In this document: piece after piece, positions 26,436 to 34,904 of the stretch
How the letters are laid out: every line of letters starts with the position of its first letter
How positions within the stretch are numbered: the stretch's first letter is position 1
DNA from: Elusimicrobiota bacterium
GTDB lineage: Bacteria > Elusimicrobiota > Elusimicrobia > UBA1565 > UBA9628
Length of the DNA: 64,000 nt
Reading direction: 5' to 3'
Assembly (NCBI GenBank): GCA_016218545.1
Contig: JACRDQ010000018.1
Location: forward strand, 240,450 to 304,449
Translations under genes and position numbers: made by a program
The notes under the pieces: model-generated
What the model saw: the letters and a program-made list of their open reading frames with translations, nothing else
The model's database searches: none
Told to the model about the DNA's origin: nothing

Positions 26436-28498
26436 GCGGACACCGGAAGGTCCTGGGATCGGTCAGGCTCCCCGCTCGACGGGTCGGCCCCGGTGCTCAG
26501 GACCGCGCGGGCCCGCTCGATCTGGGAGGACTCGCCGATGAGCAGGAGCTCGTCGCCCGCGGCGAGCATGGTCTCCGGGCCGGGCGAGGGCACGGGAAGG
26601 CCGGAGCGGTTGATCTGCAGGACGCTCGAGCCGGTCTTGGCCCTGAGGTCGATGCCTCCGATCGTCTTGCCCACGCCCCAGGACCCGGAGGGAAGGGAGA
26701 AGGCCCGCAGGTGGACCTTCTCGGGCGCCAGGGCCGAGGCAAAGTGCGCCAAGGCCTGCGCTGCGGCCTCGGGCTCGGCGTCCGCCTTGGCCAGGCTCTC
26801 GCGCAGGAGCAGCTGGAGTTGGACGTAGAACTGATTCATGCCCCGCCACAGGAGCGAGCCCACCACGAGCATGAAGGCCAGAGGGAGCAGCGTGAAGGGC
26901 CAGGGGGAGAGCAGCTCCCAGCTCAGGGCGAGGTACCACGCGGCGATGGCGGCCGAGGCCAGCGCCACCAGGACCTTGGTGCGCATGGGGTTGGTCTCGT
27001 GGGGAGAGGTCCCGGCCTCGTCGCGCACCGCGAGCGCCTCGATGAGGATCATGGTGACGGCCTGGGTCTTGCGCAGCATGGCGTTGAGGAACGGGAGCGA
27101 CACGAAGGCCGCCAGGGTCCAGACCAGGCCCGGGTAACGCGGGCCCCAGGAGACCTTCGCCTCGAAGGTGCGGGCCGCGAGCAGCAGCGCGCTCACGCCG
27201 AGGAAGTTCATCCCGAGCTGGACCGCCGAGGGCCGGATGAGCATCCACGGCCTGCTCGCGCGGGCCGCGGCCTCGACCCGCATGATGGAGCGCCGGTAGC
27301 GGAGCATGAGCCGCTCGAGCGGGCGCGGGATGAGAGAGGCGGCCCAGGTGCCGGTTCCGGCCCGCGGCAGGAACACCGAGGACGCCAGGGTCGTGGTCAG
27401 GCACAGGGTCACGGCCAGGGGGTAGATGGCCGAGCTCGCCAGGCCCTGGCTCGACGCGACCTGCGCCAGGATGAAGGAGAACTCGCCGATGGGAAGCGTG
27501 GCGACGCTGGCGTCCGCTGCCGCGGTCGAGGTCTCGCCCACCGCCGCCAGCGCCGCGAAGTTGGCCAGGACCCTGGCCGCCACGGTGAAGAGGGCAAGGC
27601 CCAGGGCGAGCTTCCAGTGGCTCAAGAGCCAGGCCGGGTCGATGAGCATGCCCACGGACACGAAGAAGACCCCTCCGAAGAGGTCCTTGAAGGGCTCGAC
27701 GGTCTCGTGCAGCCTGGGGTGGGGACCGCCGAGCGACGCGATGGCTCCGGCGAGGAAGGCGCCCAGGGCCGCGGAGAAGCCGAGCTTCTCGGTCAGGAGC
27801 GAGACCGCAAAGCAGATGCCCACGATGCCGAGCGTGCGCACCTCCTCGGAGCCGCCGCGCTCGACCGTGGAGAGCACGCGGGGCAGGACCAGCAGCCCCG
27901 CGATGAGGATGACGCTGACCATCAAGCCGAAGCGCGCCACGGTGGCCACGAGGCTGGCGAGCTGGGCGTCGCCGAAGCGCGCGATGGAGGAGAAGAAGGC
28001 CACCAGCATCACGGCCAGCATGTCCTCGGCGATGAGTTTGCCCGCGACCAGCTCCTCCCACCCGCCCCGGTGGCGGGCGCGCTCGAGCAGGGTGCGCGCC
28101 ACGATGGCCGTGCTGGCCAAGGCGATGGTCCCGCCGAAGGCGATCCGGTCCATGCCCGACCAGCCGAGCATGCCGCCCATGCCCGCGCCCGCGGCCATCA
28201 TGAAGCCGAACCCCAGAGCCGCGCAAAGCCAGGCCCGAGCGCCCACGCGGACCAGGCGTTTGAGGTTGAACTCGACGCCCAGGGCGAAGAGGAGGAAGAT
28301 GACGCCGATGCCGGCCAGAGCCTCGAGGCTGCCCAGGTCCCTGATGAGGAGCACCGGGCAGGTGCGCGGCCCGATGAGCAGGCCCGCCGCGAGATAGCCG
28401 AGCACCGGAGGCTGCCCGAGCTTGCGGAAGACCAGCAGGACCGCGGCCGCGGTGAGGAGGACGACCGTGAGGTCCTGCAGGAAGAAGCCGGCGTTCAT
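26432..28498 (-). CDS. CPA2-family cation:proton antiporter with TrkA-C domain
   Basis: The 688-residue protein contains a Na+/H+ exchanger domain (residues ~10-390) with the expected Gly-rich spans (PPVLGYLAAGLLIGP, GFSAALGAFLAGAI). A hydrophobic middle region follows (~440-580), then a C-terminal RCK_C/TrkA-C domain (~605-675: GKTIGGIDLRAKTGSSVLQI, AAGDELLLIG). It is of KefB/YbaL type, exchanging K+ or Na+ for H+. It starts at ATG 28498, just after the AsmA-like gene, and shares a 4-bp overlap with the polyferredoxin gene, forming a three-gene operon. Confidence 0.88.
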   Translation of the reverse strand: MNAGFFLQDLTVVLLTAAAVLLVFRKLGQPPVLGYLAAGLLIGPRTCPVLLIRDLGSLEALAGIGVIFLLFALGVEFNLKRLVRVGARAWLCAALGFGFMMAAGAGMGGMLGWSGMDRIAFGGTIALASTAIVARTLLERARHRGGWEELVAGKLIAEDMLAVMLVAFFSSIARFGDAQLASLVATVARFGLMVSVILIAGLLVLPRVLSTVERGGSEEVRTLGIVGICFAVSLLTEKLGFSAALGAFLAGAIASLGGPHPRLHETVEPFKDLFGGVFFVSVGMLIDPAWLLSHWKLALGLALFTVAARVLANFAALAAVGETSTAAADASVATLPIGEFSFILAQVASSQGLASSAIYPLAVTLCLTTTLASSVFLPRAGTGTWAASLIPRPLERLMLRYRRSIMRVEAAARASRPWMLIRPSAVQLGMNFLGVSALLLAARTFEAKVSWGPRYPGLVWTLAAFVSLPFLNAMLRKTQAVTMILIEALAVRDEAGTSPHETNPMRTKVLVALASAAIAAWYLALSWELLSPWPFTLLPLAFMLVVGSLLWRGMNQFYVQLQLLLRESLAKADAEPEAAAQALAHFASALAPEKVHLRAFSLPSGSWGVGKTIGGIDLRAKTGSSVLQINRSGLPVPSPGPETMLAAGDELLLIGESSQIERARAVLSTGADPSSGEPDRSQDLPVSA

Positions 28499-28514
28499 CG
28501 GGTCATTCCGGCGG

Positions 28515-29282
28515 CTAGTCCTTCTTCCCGCCGAAGATTCCCTTGACCAGCTTCGAGGCCCCGGAAGCCGCGGACTTGCCGGCCCCGCGCAGGACCCCGG
28601 CCCCATCCTTGAGCAAGCCGCCGGCTCCGGCCGCGGCGTTCATGGCGGAGCGCGTCACCGCGCCCAGCATGACCGCGACCGTCTCCTTGACGCTGGCGCC
28701 TCCCTTGTCCCTGCCGATGTTCCGCAGCTCGATGTCGGGCAGGGGCACGGTCACGTCCTTGCCGTGGAGGACGCCCATGCTGAGGTGGAGCTTGGCATTG
28801 GTCACCTTGAAGAGCCCGACCTCGAGCTTGAGCTCCTTGCCCGCGGGCTCGGAAGCCTTGGCCTCGGGCTGCGAAGAGGCCGGGGCGGAGGACTCCACGT
28901 TCTTCTGCAGGCGGGCGAGGTTGCTCCCGCCCTTGGCCAGCTCCATGGTGATCTCAGGCCCGTCCACCAAGACCTCGTGCACCTTCACGCAGTCCGAAGC
29001 CAGGGACTTGAGGTCCACGGACACGGCCACGTCGTGGAGCTTGAAAGCGCTCTCGGTCCGGAAGCCCTTCGGATTGCCGATGAAAAGGCCGCTGAGCCTT
29101 CCCTTGCCGGAGAGGGGGGAGAGCTGGGCGCGGTCGAGCCGCACCACGGCGCCGGTCACCTTGGGTCCCACGGTCTCGACCGCGAGCTTGACCAGGGCCC
29201 CGAGCTTGGCGTACGCGAGGTACCCGGCTGCCGCGCCGGCCAACGCCACGACGACAAGACTGTAGAGGAGGAATCTCTTCAT
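28515..29282 (-). CDS. AsmA-like/DUF748-type anchored protein
   Basis: The 255-residue protein has an N-terminal transmembrane anchor (residues ~5-25). Next comes the AsmA-family pattern: LSGLFIGNPKGF, VDLKSLASDCVKVHEV and VDGPEITME, then GGSNLARLQ. Such proteins act in envelope lipid transport or outer-membrane assembly. The C-terminus is Gly/Ala/Lys-rich. The start at ATG 29282 is preceded by a GGGGG Shine-Dalgarno-like run. It is divergent from the outer-membrane gene at 29322, with only 39 bp between starts. Confidence 0.75.
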   Translation of the reverse strand: MKRFLLYSLVVVALAGAAAGYLAYAKLGALVKLAVETVGPKVTGAVVRLDRAQLSPLSGKGRLSGLFIGNPKGFRTESAFKLHDVAVSVDLKSLASDCVKVHEVLVDGPEITMELAKGGSNLARLQKNVESSAPASSQPEAKASEPAGKELKLEVGLFKVTNAKLHLSMGVLHGKDVTVPLPDIELRNIGRDKGGASVKETVAVMLGAVTRSAMNAAAGAGGLLKDGAGVLRGAGKSAASGASKLVKGIFGGKKD

Positions 29283-29309
29283 GGCTGCGCCCCCAGGGTG
29301 AGACAATTA

Positions 29310-29315
29310 TATACT
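29310..29315 (+). promoter_or_regulatory. -10 hexamer TATACT, 6 nt before GTG
   Basis: TATACT is followed by AATCGC and the GTG at 29322. No Shine-Dalgarno is present, so a leaderless transcript is predicted. It lies in the 39-bp divergent gap to the AsmA-like gene. Confidence 0.6.
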
Positions 29316-29321
29316 AATCGC

Positions 29322-30722
29322 GTGAAACACGCCCGGCGTATCCCCGCCATCGGCCTTTCCCTGCTCGCGCTGGCGGGCCGAGTCCGTGCCGAGCCTCCGC
29401 GGGAAGCGGACGCCTTCCTCCCCGAAGACTGGATCGTCACGGTCGAGCCCACGCACCCGACCCACCGGGGCATGCACTGGTACTACGACGACATGATGCT
29501 GCCCTACCGCGCCATCCAGAGGGCCAAGCACGCGCTGGAGACGCGCTACGGCGGCAATTGGCGCCTCGGCGGCGAGAACGGAGGCGCGGCCGGCGTCGCC
29601 CTCAGGTTCTTCGTCGGGACCGTTCCCGATTTCGGGCTCTTCATGGCCGGGCAGAACCTGCATCACGCGGCCGGCCACGACGCCGCGGCGCGGGAGTTCG
29701 CCCTCTCTTTCGGAGACCGGAGGTCCGTGCCGTCGCGCTTCACCCAGGTGCTCCCGAACTATCTCGGCGGCCGGCTGCTCCGCACCGCGGAGCGGCAGCC
29801 CGACGGCCGCGGCGCCGACGCCCTCAGCCGCGCCATGTCCCTGCCCATGGAGGCCGAACTCGTCTTCGGCTACGAGCAAGGCAAGGAGCTCCTGGCCTCG
29901 AGGTCCTCCAACGCGACCGCGGTCCAACGCTTCCTCCTCTACCGCACCCGGTTCCTGATGGACTACGCCGAGAACGGGACCCTGGACCAGGCCTTCATCG
30001 ACAGCCAGCAGCCCGGCGCCTCAGGCAGGATCTCCGGGCCGGGGTTCTCCACCGACTTCACCTGGTACCTGCACTACCTCAACCGGAACCGCTACGGAGT
30101 CCTGCGGGTCGACGACTACAAGCTCAAGACAGGAGACATCAAGACCGCCTTCTACCTGCAGGCCGCCGATCCCCTGATGTGGACCGCGCTCTACGCCTGG
30201 GGCCGCGACTATCTCGTCGGAGCGCGCAACACCACGAGCCTGCCCATGATCCGCCTCGGGGCTGAGGCGGCCTACTTCCCGTCGCTGCGGGTCTTCTTCT
30301 CGCCTTTCGGCGTCGAGTATTTCCAGGACAACTACGCCCGCCGGCGAGGCGCTCTGGCCAACGCCTATTGGACGGTCGGAGACAACCGCTACGAGAAGCG
30401 CTACGGCGCCGGTCTTGACGTGCGCGGCATCTCCCTGCCGCATGGCATCACCCTGGGCGCCTATGTCCAGCTCCACCGCCAACCGCTCTTGAGCCGCATC
30501 ACGGACCAGACGCCCCTGTCCCCGGCAGAGACAGGACAAGGCCACCTGGCCTACAACCTGGGCGGCACCCTGCAGATCCCTGTCTGGACCTTCGGCTCCG
30601 GCCCGGACCCGCGCCGGCTCTTCCTGCACGCCCGCGCCGGCATCAAGAACCTGTCCTGGTTTCCGGGGGAGTACCTGGGCTCGGGGGCCTACGTGCAGAC
30701 CGGCCTGGGCGTGCGCTTATAG
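29322..30722 (+). CDS. large exported barrel-like protein (possible lipid A-modifying or OM family)
   Basis: The 466-residue product has a short signal peptide (AIGLSLLALAGRVRA). The mature chain is rich in Tyr, Arg and Gly, with alternating strands towards the C-terminus (ITLGAYVQLHRQPLL, LAYNLGGTLQIPV), ending GVRL. The pattern suggests an outer-membrane beta-barrel in the last ~200 residues, preceded by a helical region (YDDMMLPYRAIQRAK). I do not recognise the family. The GTG at 29322 is chosen because it begins the signal peptide and lies 6 nt after TATACT. The frame upstream of this codon is antisense to the neighbouring gene. Confidence 0.7.
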   Translation: MKHARRIPAIGLSLLALAGRVRAEPPREADAFLPEDWIVTVEPTHPTHRGMHWYYDDMMLPYRAIQRAKHALETRYGGNWRLGGENGGAAGVALRFFVGTVPDFGLFMAGQNLHHAAGHDAAAREFALSFGDRRSVPSRFTQVLPNYLGGRLLRTAERQPDGRGADALSRAMSLPMEAELVFGYEQGKELLASRSSNATAVQRFLLYRTRFLMDYAENGTLDQAFIDSQQPGASGRISGPGFSTDFTWYLHYLNRNRYGVLRVDDYKLKTGDIKTAFYLQAADPLMWTALYAWGRDYLVGARNTTSLPMIRLGAEAAYFPSLRVFFSPFGVEYFQDNYARRRGALANAYWTVGDNRYEKRYGAGLDVRGISLPHGITLGAYVQLHRQPLLSRITDQTPLSPAETGQGHLAYNLGGTLQIPVWTFGSGPDPRRLFLHARAGIKNLSWFPGEYLGSGAYVQTGLGVRL

Positions 30723-30841
30723 CGCTTTGCGAGGGAGCGTGGCCCGACCCGTGCGACTGGAAGGGATATCATAGCGCCAGCGGAAGCGAGGGAAAGGTAA
30801 CGAAAAACCTCGAAATGCATCAACATAGTGGAGGCGATTTC

Positions 30842-31576
30842 ATGACTCTTGATGCGAGGCTGGTCAGGAAGGCTGTTGCGGGAGACCGCGACGCCTTCGG
30901 AAAGCTGGTGCGGAATTATCAGAAGCCCCTCCATGCGTTGATATGGCGGCTCATCGGGGACGCCGCCAACGCAGAAGAGATCGCCCAGGACGTGTTCGTG
31001 ACCGCGTACCAGAAACTCGAGCAGTTGAAGGACGCCAGCCGCTTCGGCGGCTGGCTGCGGTCGATAGCGCTGAGCCGCTGCCGCATGTGGTGGCGGCTCC
31101 GAAAGCGGGAGTCGCGGACCGTCCCCATACCCCTTGAAGATATCGCCGAAGCGGACGGCTCGCGGAGCGAGGCTCCAGCGCACGAATTCGAGCGGCCGCT
31201 GGCCGTTGAGCCGATGATCGGACGCCTTCCCGCGAGGCTGCGGACGGCCGCCTTGCTCTGCTTCATGGAAGGGGTCTCTCCAGCCGCCGCAGCTTCGATC
31301 CTCGGGCTCAAGCCCGGGACATTCAGGAAGCGCCTGCATGAGGCGCGGGCAAGGCTGCAGCGCGAGATCGTCGGAACGGCCGAAAGGGGATTCCGCATGC
31401 ACCTTCTGCCCCGCGATTTTGCCGAACGATGCGTATGCCGTTGCGAGAAGTCTCGACGACATGCAGCCCTGCTGGAGGTGCGCCCAATGAACAAGAAGGT
31501 CGCCTGCGGATGCGGATGCGCCGGAGCCGCAAAGGTCCGGGGCAAGAAGCGAAGAAGGTCGAAGGCGAAGAAGTAG
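30842..31576 (+). CDS. ECF sigma factor with Cys-rich C-terminal tail
   Basis: The 244-residue protein has sigma-70 region 2 (residues ~20-90: GDAANAEEIAQDVFVTAYQKL, then RFGGWLRSIALSRC) and region 4 (~125-175, with the HTH EGVSPAAAASILGLKPGTFRKRLHEAR). The ~70-residue tail is unusual: it holds CVCRC and later ACGCGCAG, ending in Lys/Arg. ECF factors of the CorE type use a Cys-rich C-terminal domain to sense metals, so metal or redox sensing is a reasonable inference. ATG 30842 follows a GGAGG. No anti-sigma gene is adjacent. An internal ATG with good Shine-Dalgarno is described separately. Confidence 0.85.
   Translation: MTLDARLVRKAVAGDRDAFGKLVRNYQKPLHALIWRLIGDAANAEEIAQDVFVTAYQKLEQLKDASRFGGWLRSIALSRCRMWWRLRKRESRTVPIPLEDIAEADGSRSEAPAHEFERPLAVEPMIGRLPARLRTAALLCFMEGVSPAAAASILGLKPGTFRKRLHEARARLQREIVGTAERGFRMHLLPRDFAERCVCRCEKSRRHAALLEVRPMNKKVACGCGCAGAAKVRGKKRRRSKAKK
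31487..31576 (+). CDS. possible internal re-start giving 29-aa Cys-rich basic peptide
   Basis: Inside the sigma factor and in the same frame, GGAGG at 31474-31478 sits 8 nt before ATG 31487. Translation from there gives 29 residues with ACGCGCAG followed by a tail of mostly Lys and Arg. It could be the true separate product with the sigma factor read through, or simply the sigma tail. The Shine-Dalgarno may be chance. Confidence 0.25.
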   Translation: MNKKVACGCGCAGAAKVRGKKRRRSKAKK

Positions 31577-31586
31577 CGCTCGCGAT

Positions 31587-31626
31587 GCCGGCTGACGGGG
31601 CGCCCCGGGGCGTCCCGTCAGCCGGC
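31587..31626. terminator. 20-bp stem, no T-run
   Basis: GCCGGCTGACGGGGCGCCCC pairs with the following 20 bases with one G-T wobble and no loop. It lies 10 bp after the sigma factor and 55 bp before the convergent DsrE gene, so it probably terminates one or both despite lacking a U-tract. Confidence 0.6.
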
Positions 31627-31681
31627 CAGCGACGTTGACACTCGATCGAGAGAGGACAGCCTTGCGTCCCACCCCGCCTTC

Positions 31682-32002
31682 CTAGAAACTCAGGAGCTTG
31701 TCGCTCTCCTTGATGATCTCGTGCATGTCCTTCATCGTGGAGAGGGGGCACGCCGCCGAGGCTTCCTGCTCACGCGACTTGATGCAGGTGCCGCAGGCGT
31801 AAACCTCGCCGCCGCACTTGATGAATCTATCCGCCTGTTCCACCGTGTTGAATCTGTCCGTTCCGACCTTCTGATATTCGACGCCCTTGCCCATGAAGAA
31901 GACCTTCACCGCATCCTTCTGGCCCAGCGCGAAATTGGCATATCGCAAGGCGTTCCAGCATGTCTCGGCGTCGTTGCTTGAGATGATGACTCCTATCTTC
32001 AT
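31682..32002 (-). CDS. DsrE-family sulfur-relay-like protein
   Basis: The 106-residue product starts KIGVIISSNDAETCWNALRYANFAL and continues VKVFFMGKGVEY, the alpha/beta order of the DsrE/DsrF family. A C-terminal block carries a Cys pair (ACGTC) and later a Cys-Pro. Family members act in persulfide relay or as small regulators. Start ATG 32002 has a strong Shine-Dalgarno (GGGAGG). It heads a convergent pair with the sigma factor. Confidence 0.8.
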   Translation of the reverse strand: MKIGVIISSNDAETCWNALRYANFALGQKDAVKVFFMGKGVEYQKVGTDRFNTVEQADRFIKCGGEVYACGTCIKSREQEASAACPLSTMKDMHEIIKESDKLLSF

Positions 32003-32038
32003 TTTTCCTCCCCCATGGCCGGAATTCGCACCCCGAAA

Positions 32039-32620
32039 CTACATCGGAAAGTCATGGCTCGCAGCGATCCTGACGCGGCCTTTCCCGGTCGAAACGACCT
32101 CTACGGTGCAGGTAGCATCGCCACAGGCAAACCCAGTGGAACAACCCTTCGTGGAGCACTCACCCCACACATAAACAGTCCCGCCATCGCCGACGTCGGC
32201 ACTTTTCTTGATCCAGGCGTCCAGAGATTTAATGGCGTCCGCGATGGAATCACCCAAATCGGCGTCCAACGAGCCGCCTTGAGGACCGACTTTTCTCTTC
32301 AGCAGTCGCACTGCCGCCTCGAAATAATGCTTGCGCTGGTCTGGGCTGACCGCATCCTTCACCGACGAAAACTCATAACGCTTCCCATAATGCGCGCAGC
32401 CGCCTTGATGAACTTTGAGCCGTGTGCCATCCGTAAAATCAGCTTCCTCGATCAAAGCCTGTGGCTCACGCTTACGGAGGACCTTGCCTACCAAGCTCTT
32501 CGCGGAATCCGCCAGCAACGGTTCAAGACCGGAACCATCGAGCGTGCAATCCGTATCCGATTGCGTCCAACTTTGCTGGGCAAAAAGCGCCATGAGGGGG
32601 AGAAGATACAGCTGGCGCAT
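32039..32620 (-). CDS. exported Cys-containing hypothetical protein
   Basis: The 193-residue product has a signal peptide (LYLLPLMALFAQQSW), then a mature part with several Cys residues (near TDCTLDG, GGCAHYG, WGECSTKGCSTGFACGDATC). The C-terminal Cys cluster could form two disulfides. Start ATG 32620 is preceded by GGGAGG; a longer in-frame extension runs over the divergent HTH gene. No family is recognised. Base composition is more AT-rich than the window average. Confidence 0.65.
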   Translation of the reverse strand: MRQLYLLPLMALFAQQSWTQSDTDCTLDGSGLEPLLADSAKSLVGKVLRKREPQALIEEADFTDGTRLKVHQGGCAHYGKRYEFSSVKDAVSPDQRKHYFEAAVRLLKRKVGPQGGSLDADLGDSIADAIKSLDAWIKKSADVGDGGTVYVWGECSTKGCSTGFACGDATCTVEVVSTGKGRVRIAASHDFPM

Positions 32621-32743
32621 ACTGCCTCCCTGGCAATAGAAGAAATCTGGGGTCCCCGAAGCGACGTTGCGGGTAAGGAATTCGGGCTCAAAAGACGCAT
32701 CAAACCCGACTATCCCCTCCTGCTCGACCCCGCCAAGGCCTCT

Positions 32744-32959
32744 TTGGGGCAACGGCTACGCTACATGCGCAAGCGCCTCCGCATGACCATCGAGGACCTC
32801 AGCCGGAAGAACCGGTTGAGCCACTACGTCATCTCGCGGCTTGAGCGCGATGCGACCCGCAAGATGTGCCCTTGGGTCCTGGGACGCATTCTTCCATTTT
32901 TGGCCTCGCGGTTCAAGGAACTCTTTGGGCTCGATGGCGAGTTGGACCAGTATTTCTGA
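32744..32959 (+). CDS. HTH (XRE-like) protein, start uncertain
   Basis: The product matches the DNA-binding fold in which LGQRLRYMRKRLRMTIEDLSRK is followed by a turn and VISRLERD. It resembles the Cro/C1 family whose members begin with a short Arg-Pro-rich lead and a LGEHLRKRR motif. The TTG at 32744 (AAGG 5 nt upstream) would give 71 residues; ATG 32765 would cut the first helix, and the frame is open further upstream without a good start. It stops just before the frame-broken gene, so it may be a local regulator or a fragment. Confidence 0.5.
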   Translation: MGQRLRYMRKRLRMTIEDLSRKNRLSHYVISRLERDATRKMCPWVLGRILPFLASRFKELFGLDGELDQYF

Positions 32960-32962
32960 ACC

Positions 32963-33286
32963 ATGAGTTGGGAGATCCGCAGGGAGCGCCGCCGGCTCCT
33001 GCGTCTACGGCTGGCGATTCACCGGGAAGTCCGCCCTGATAGCGGCTGTCGGAGTCTTTGAGAATTTTTCCCTTGTCGCGGCTTTCTCGTCCACCCTTGC
33101 ATACCCGTATGCCGCGGTCTTCCTTTTCCCGCTCTGCGGGGAGATCTTCCTCAACGAGTGGCTTTACGACGCCCCGGCCTGGCTGCGGCGCATACGTTCC
33201 TGGTTGCAGGTGGGCCGAAGGCCAGGCGCGAGATTCTTCACACGGCACCGGAACTGCACAGGCTCCTGGCGATCGAGGAGGCCTAA
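32963..33286 (+). pseudogene. frame-broken small membrane protein gene
   Basis: Protein-like sequence appears in three frames in order. ATG 32963 opens a basic N-terminus (MSWEIRRERRRLLRLRL) that stops at 33061. A second frame carries a membrane-like stretch (SLVAAFSSTLAYPYAAVFLF) and EIFLNEWLYDAPAWLRRI. A third ends KARREILHTAPELHRLLAIEEA and TAA at 33284-33286. At least two frameshifts would restore one protein of about 105 residues. Sequencing error is the alternative. The stretch otherwise contains no gene. Confidence 0.45.
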
Positions 33287-33287
33287 G

Positions 33288-33539
33288 ATGGCGACGGACC
33301 TGGATGAGCCGGCAATGACTCAGCCGGGAGCACTGAGGCTCGCGGAATGCACGGCCAGCAGGACCGACGGCATGTCGCAGGCGGTGGTCCGTCTCGCGCG
33401 ACAAGGCATGACAGCAGCGGAGTTCCGCTGGCTGGGATGGTTTTTGCCAATGCATGGTCCCATCATTTTCGACCGCGAAGAGAGGCAGCTAGGAGAGCTC
33501 CGGGAATCCTTCCTTAAGGTGCTCAAAGGGCGCGATTGA
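33288..33539 (+). CDS. 83-aa hypothetical protein
   Basis: ATG 33288 follows GGAGG (9 nt spacing) and opens an 83-residue acidic/amphipathic protein with no recognised domain. It includes FRWLGWFLPMHGP and ends LKVLKGRD. It starts one base after the stop of the frame-broken gene, so they were probably an operon. It overlaps the end of the convergent radical SAM gene by 51 bp, which is unusual. Confidence 0.45.
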   Translation: MATDLDEPAMTQPGALRLAECTASRTDGMSQAVVRLARQGMTAAEFRWLGWFLPMHGPIIFDREERQLGELRESFLKVLKGRD

Positions 33540-34880
33540 CTCCAGCAGTTCGTTTTCCTGCGCCGGGTCCAATGGCCTGGCGATTTCGTCAACAACCTTC
33601 GGGCTCAAATACGTATATTCACCGCGCAACATCCTCTGCGCGCATACCGTCATCTCTGCATTGAGGCGGATGCGCTTGGTTTGCGCTCCCTTCTGGTCCG
33701 GTTGTTGGCGCAACTGGCATTCGAAATAACGCAAGGTTACTTGCGTCGGCATCGAGCCGAGCGCCTCGATCAGCCGGGGATGACAATAGATTTCTGATGG
33801 GTCATCGCTCCTGGACCACAAACGGCTGATTTTCATGTTCCGGGCGAGTGAGGAGCTCAAATTGGCAAGTTCCGCCCGCGGCCCGCGGATGGCAAACCGG
33901 CGCAGATAGCCGGCTCCCGTCACATCCTCGCAGGGCATTTTCATCAATGCCGCGGCACGCCGTCGTCGGCTCCAAGCGGTGACTCGATCCCGATATGTCA
34001 TGCTGCAATAATTGATGGGAATGCCTACACCTCCGTCGAGGGCTGCCCGCAGAATCCTCAATGCGGCGAGCTCCGACTCGAGTGTCGGTGTGCATGGCAG
34101 GCGAAGCCCGGTGTAGCCCCTCCGGCCAAACGCCCTGTGGTTGCCGCGGCTCACGTAGAGCTGATGCAAGTTCAAGTGCTTGACGCCAATTCGCTTCATC
34201 GGGCCGAGAAGATTGCGGACCCTCTCGTAATCCTCGGGGATCATGGGTATCTCGACCGTGACTGTCGGAATGAATTTGACGGCCAACGACACGGCTTTGA
34301 GATCGTAGCCCGCAGCACAGATGTTAAACCTCATCTCATCCAATCCCGCCGCCCGCAGCCTCTTCAGTCTATTTTCCGTTACCAACAGGCCGTTCGTATA
34401 TAACCACAAATGGAGGCGCTGTCCGGAGGTCTTGCGGAGAGCCGCCAGCCCCTCCAGCACCTTCCCCATCAAAAGCAACGGCTCCCCGCCGCTGAAACTC
34501 GCTCCATTGAAGCCGAGCCGGTCGACGTAATCCGCAAAATTGCGAGACCGGCCGAACATCAACATGTCCGCGCAGAGCGCATTATCTTGCCATGCCTCTC
34601 GACTGGAGGGGCAGAAAAAGCAACTGGCATTGCAGGCCGAACTGAAGAAAGCACAGGACCAAGTCCCGGATACGCATCGCGCGCAGCCCGGCGACAAGGG
34701 GCCGACATGCAGCTTGTTGCCGTGGAAACCTCGCTCGGTTTCGGGCGCCAAAGATCGCAGCAGATCGTCCCGGTGCCGCGTCGCGGCCGCCGCTTCTTCA
34801 GCACTAAGCCACTTCAAGCCCGGAAAAAGCCGGTTGGCCTGATGTTCGGGCGATTGGGCCTCAGCAGTTGGCCGACTCAT
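33489..34880 (-). CDS. radical SAM enzyme with extra N-terminal Cys pair
   Basis: The 463-residue protein carries the radical SAM cluster motif CX3CX2C (CNASCFFC, about residues 78-85). An upstream Cys-x2-Cys and another Cys precede it (SPGCARC...WSC). The SAM-binding Gly-Gly-Glu-Pro is present (SFSGGEPLL), followed by TIM-barrel strands (LHLWLYTNG, DEMRFNICAAGY). A late Cys pair near residues 325 and 395 may bind an auxiliary cluster. The substrate is unknown. ATG 34880 has AGGTGATC in front. It follows the transglycosylase gene by 24 bp and is probably in the same operon as the second radical SAM enzyme. Confidence 0.82.
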   Translation of the reverse strand: MSRPTAEAQSPEHQANRLFPGLKWLSAEEAAAATRHRDDLLRSLAPETERGFHGNKLHVGPLSPGCARCVSGTWSCAFFSSACNASCFFCPSSREAWQDNALCADMLMFGRSRNFADYVDRLGFNGASFSGGEPLLLMGKVLEGLAALRKTSGQRLHLWLYTNGLLVTENRLKRLRAAGLDEMRFNICAAGYDLKAVSLAVKFIPTVTVEIPMIPEDYERVRNLLGPMKRIGVKHLNLHQLYVSRGNHRAFGRRGYTGLRLPCTPTLESELAALRILRAALDGGVGIPINYCSMTYRDRVTAWSRRRRAAALMKMPCEDVTGAGYLRRFAIRGPRAELANLSSSLARNMKISRLWSRSDDPSEIYCHPRLIEALGSMPTQVTLRYFECQLRQQPDQKGAQTKRIRLNAEMTVCAQRMLRGEYTYLSPKVVDEIARPLDPAQENELLESIAPFEHLKEGFPELS

Positions 34881-34904
34881 GATCACCTGGCCCCGCAGGC
34901 CGGG

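Noticed and set aside
28422..29321. N-terminal extension of the 29322 gene
   Set aside because: The extension is antisense to the AsmA-like gene, and the -10 and signal peptide begin at 29322.
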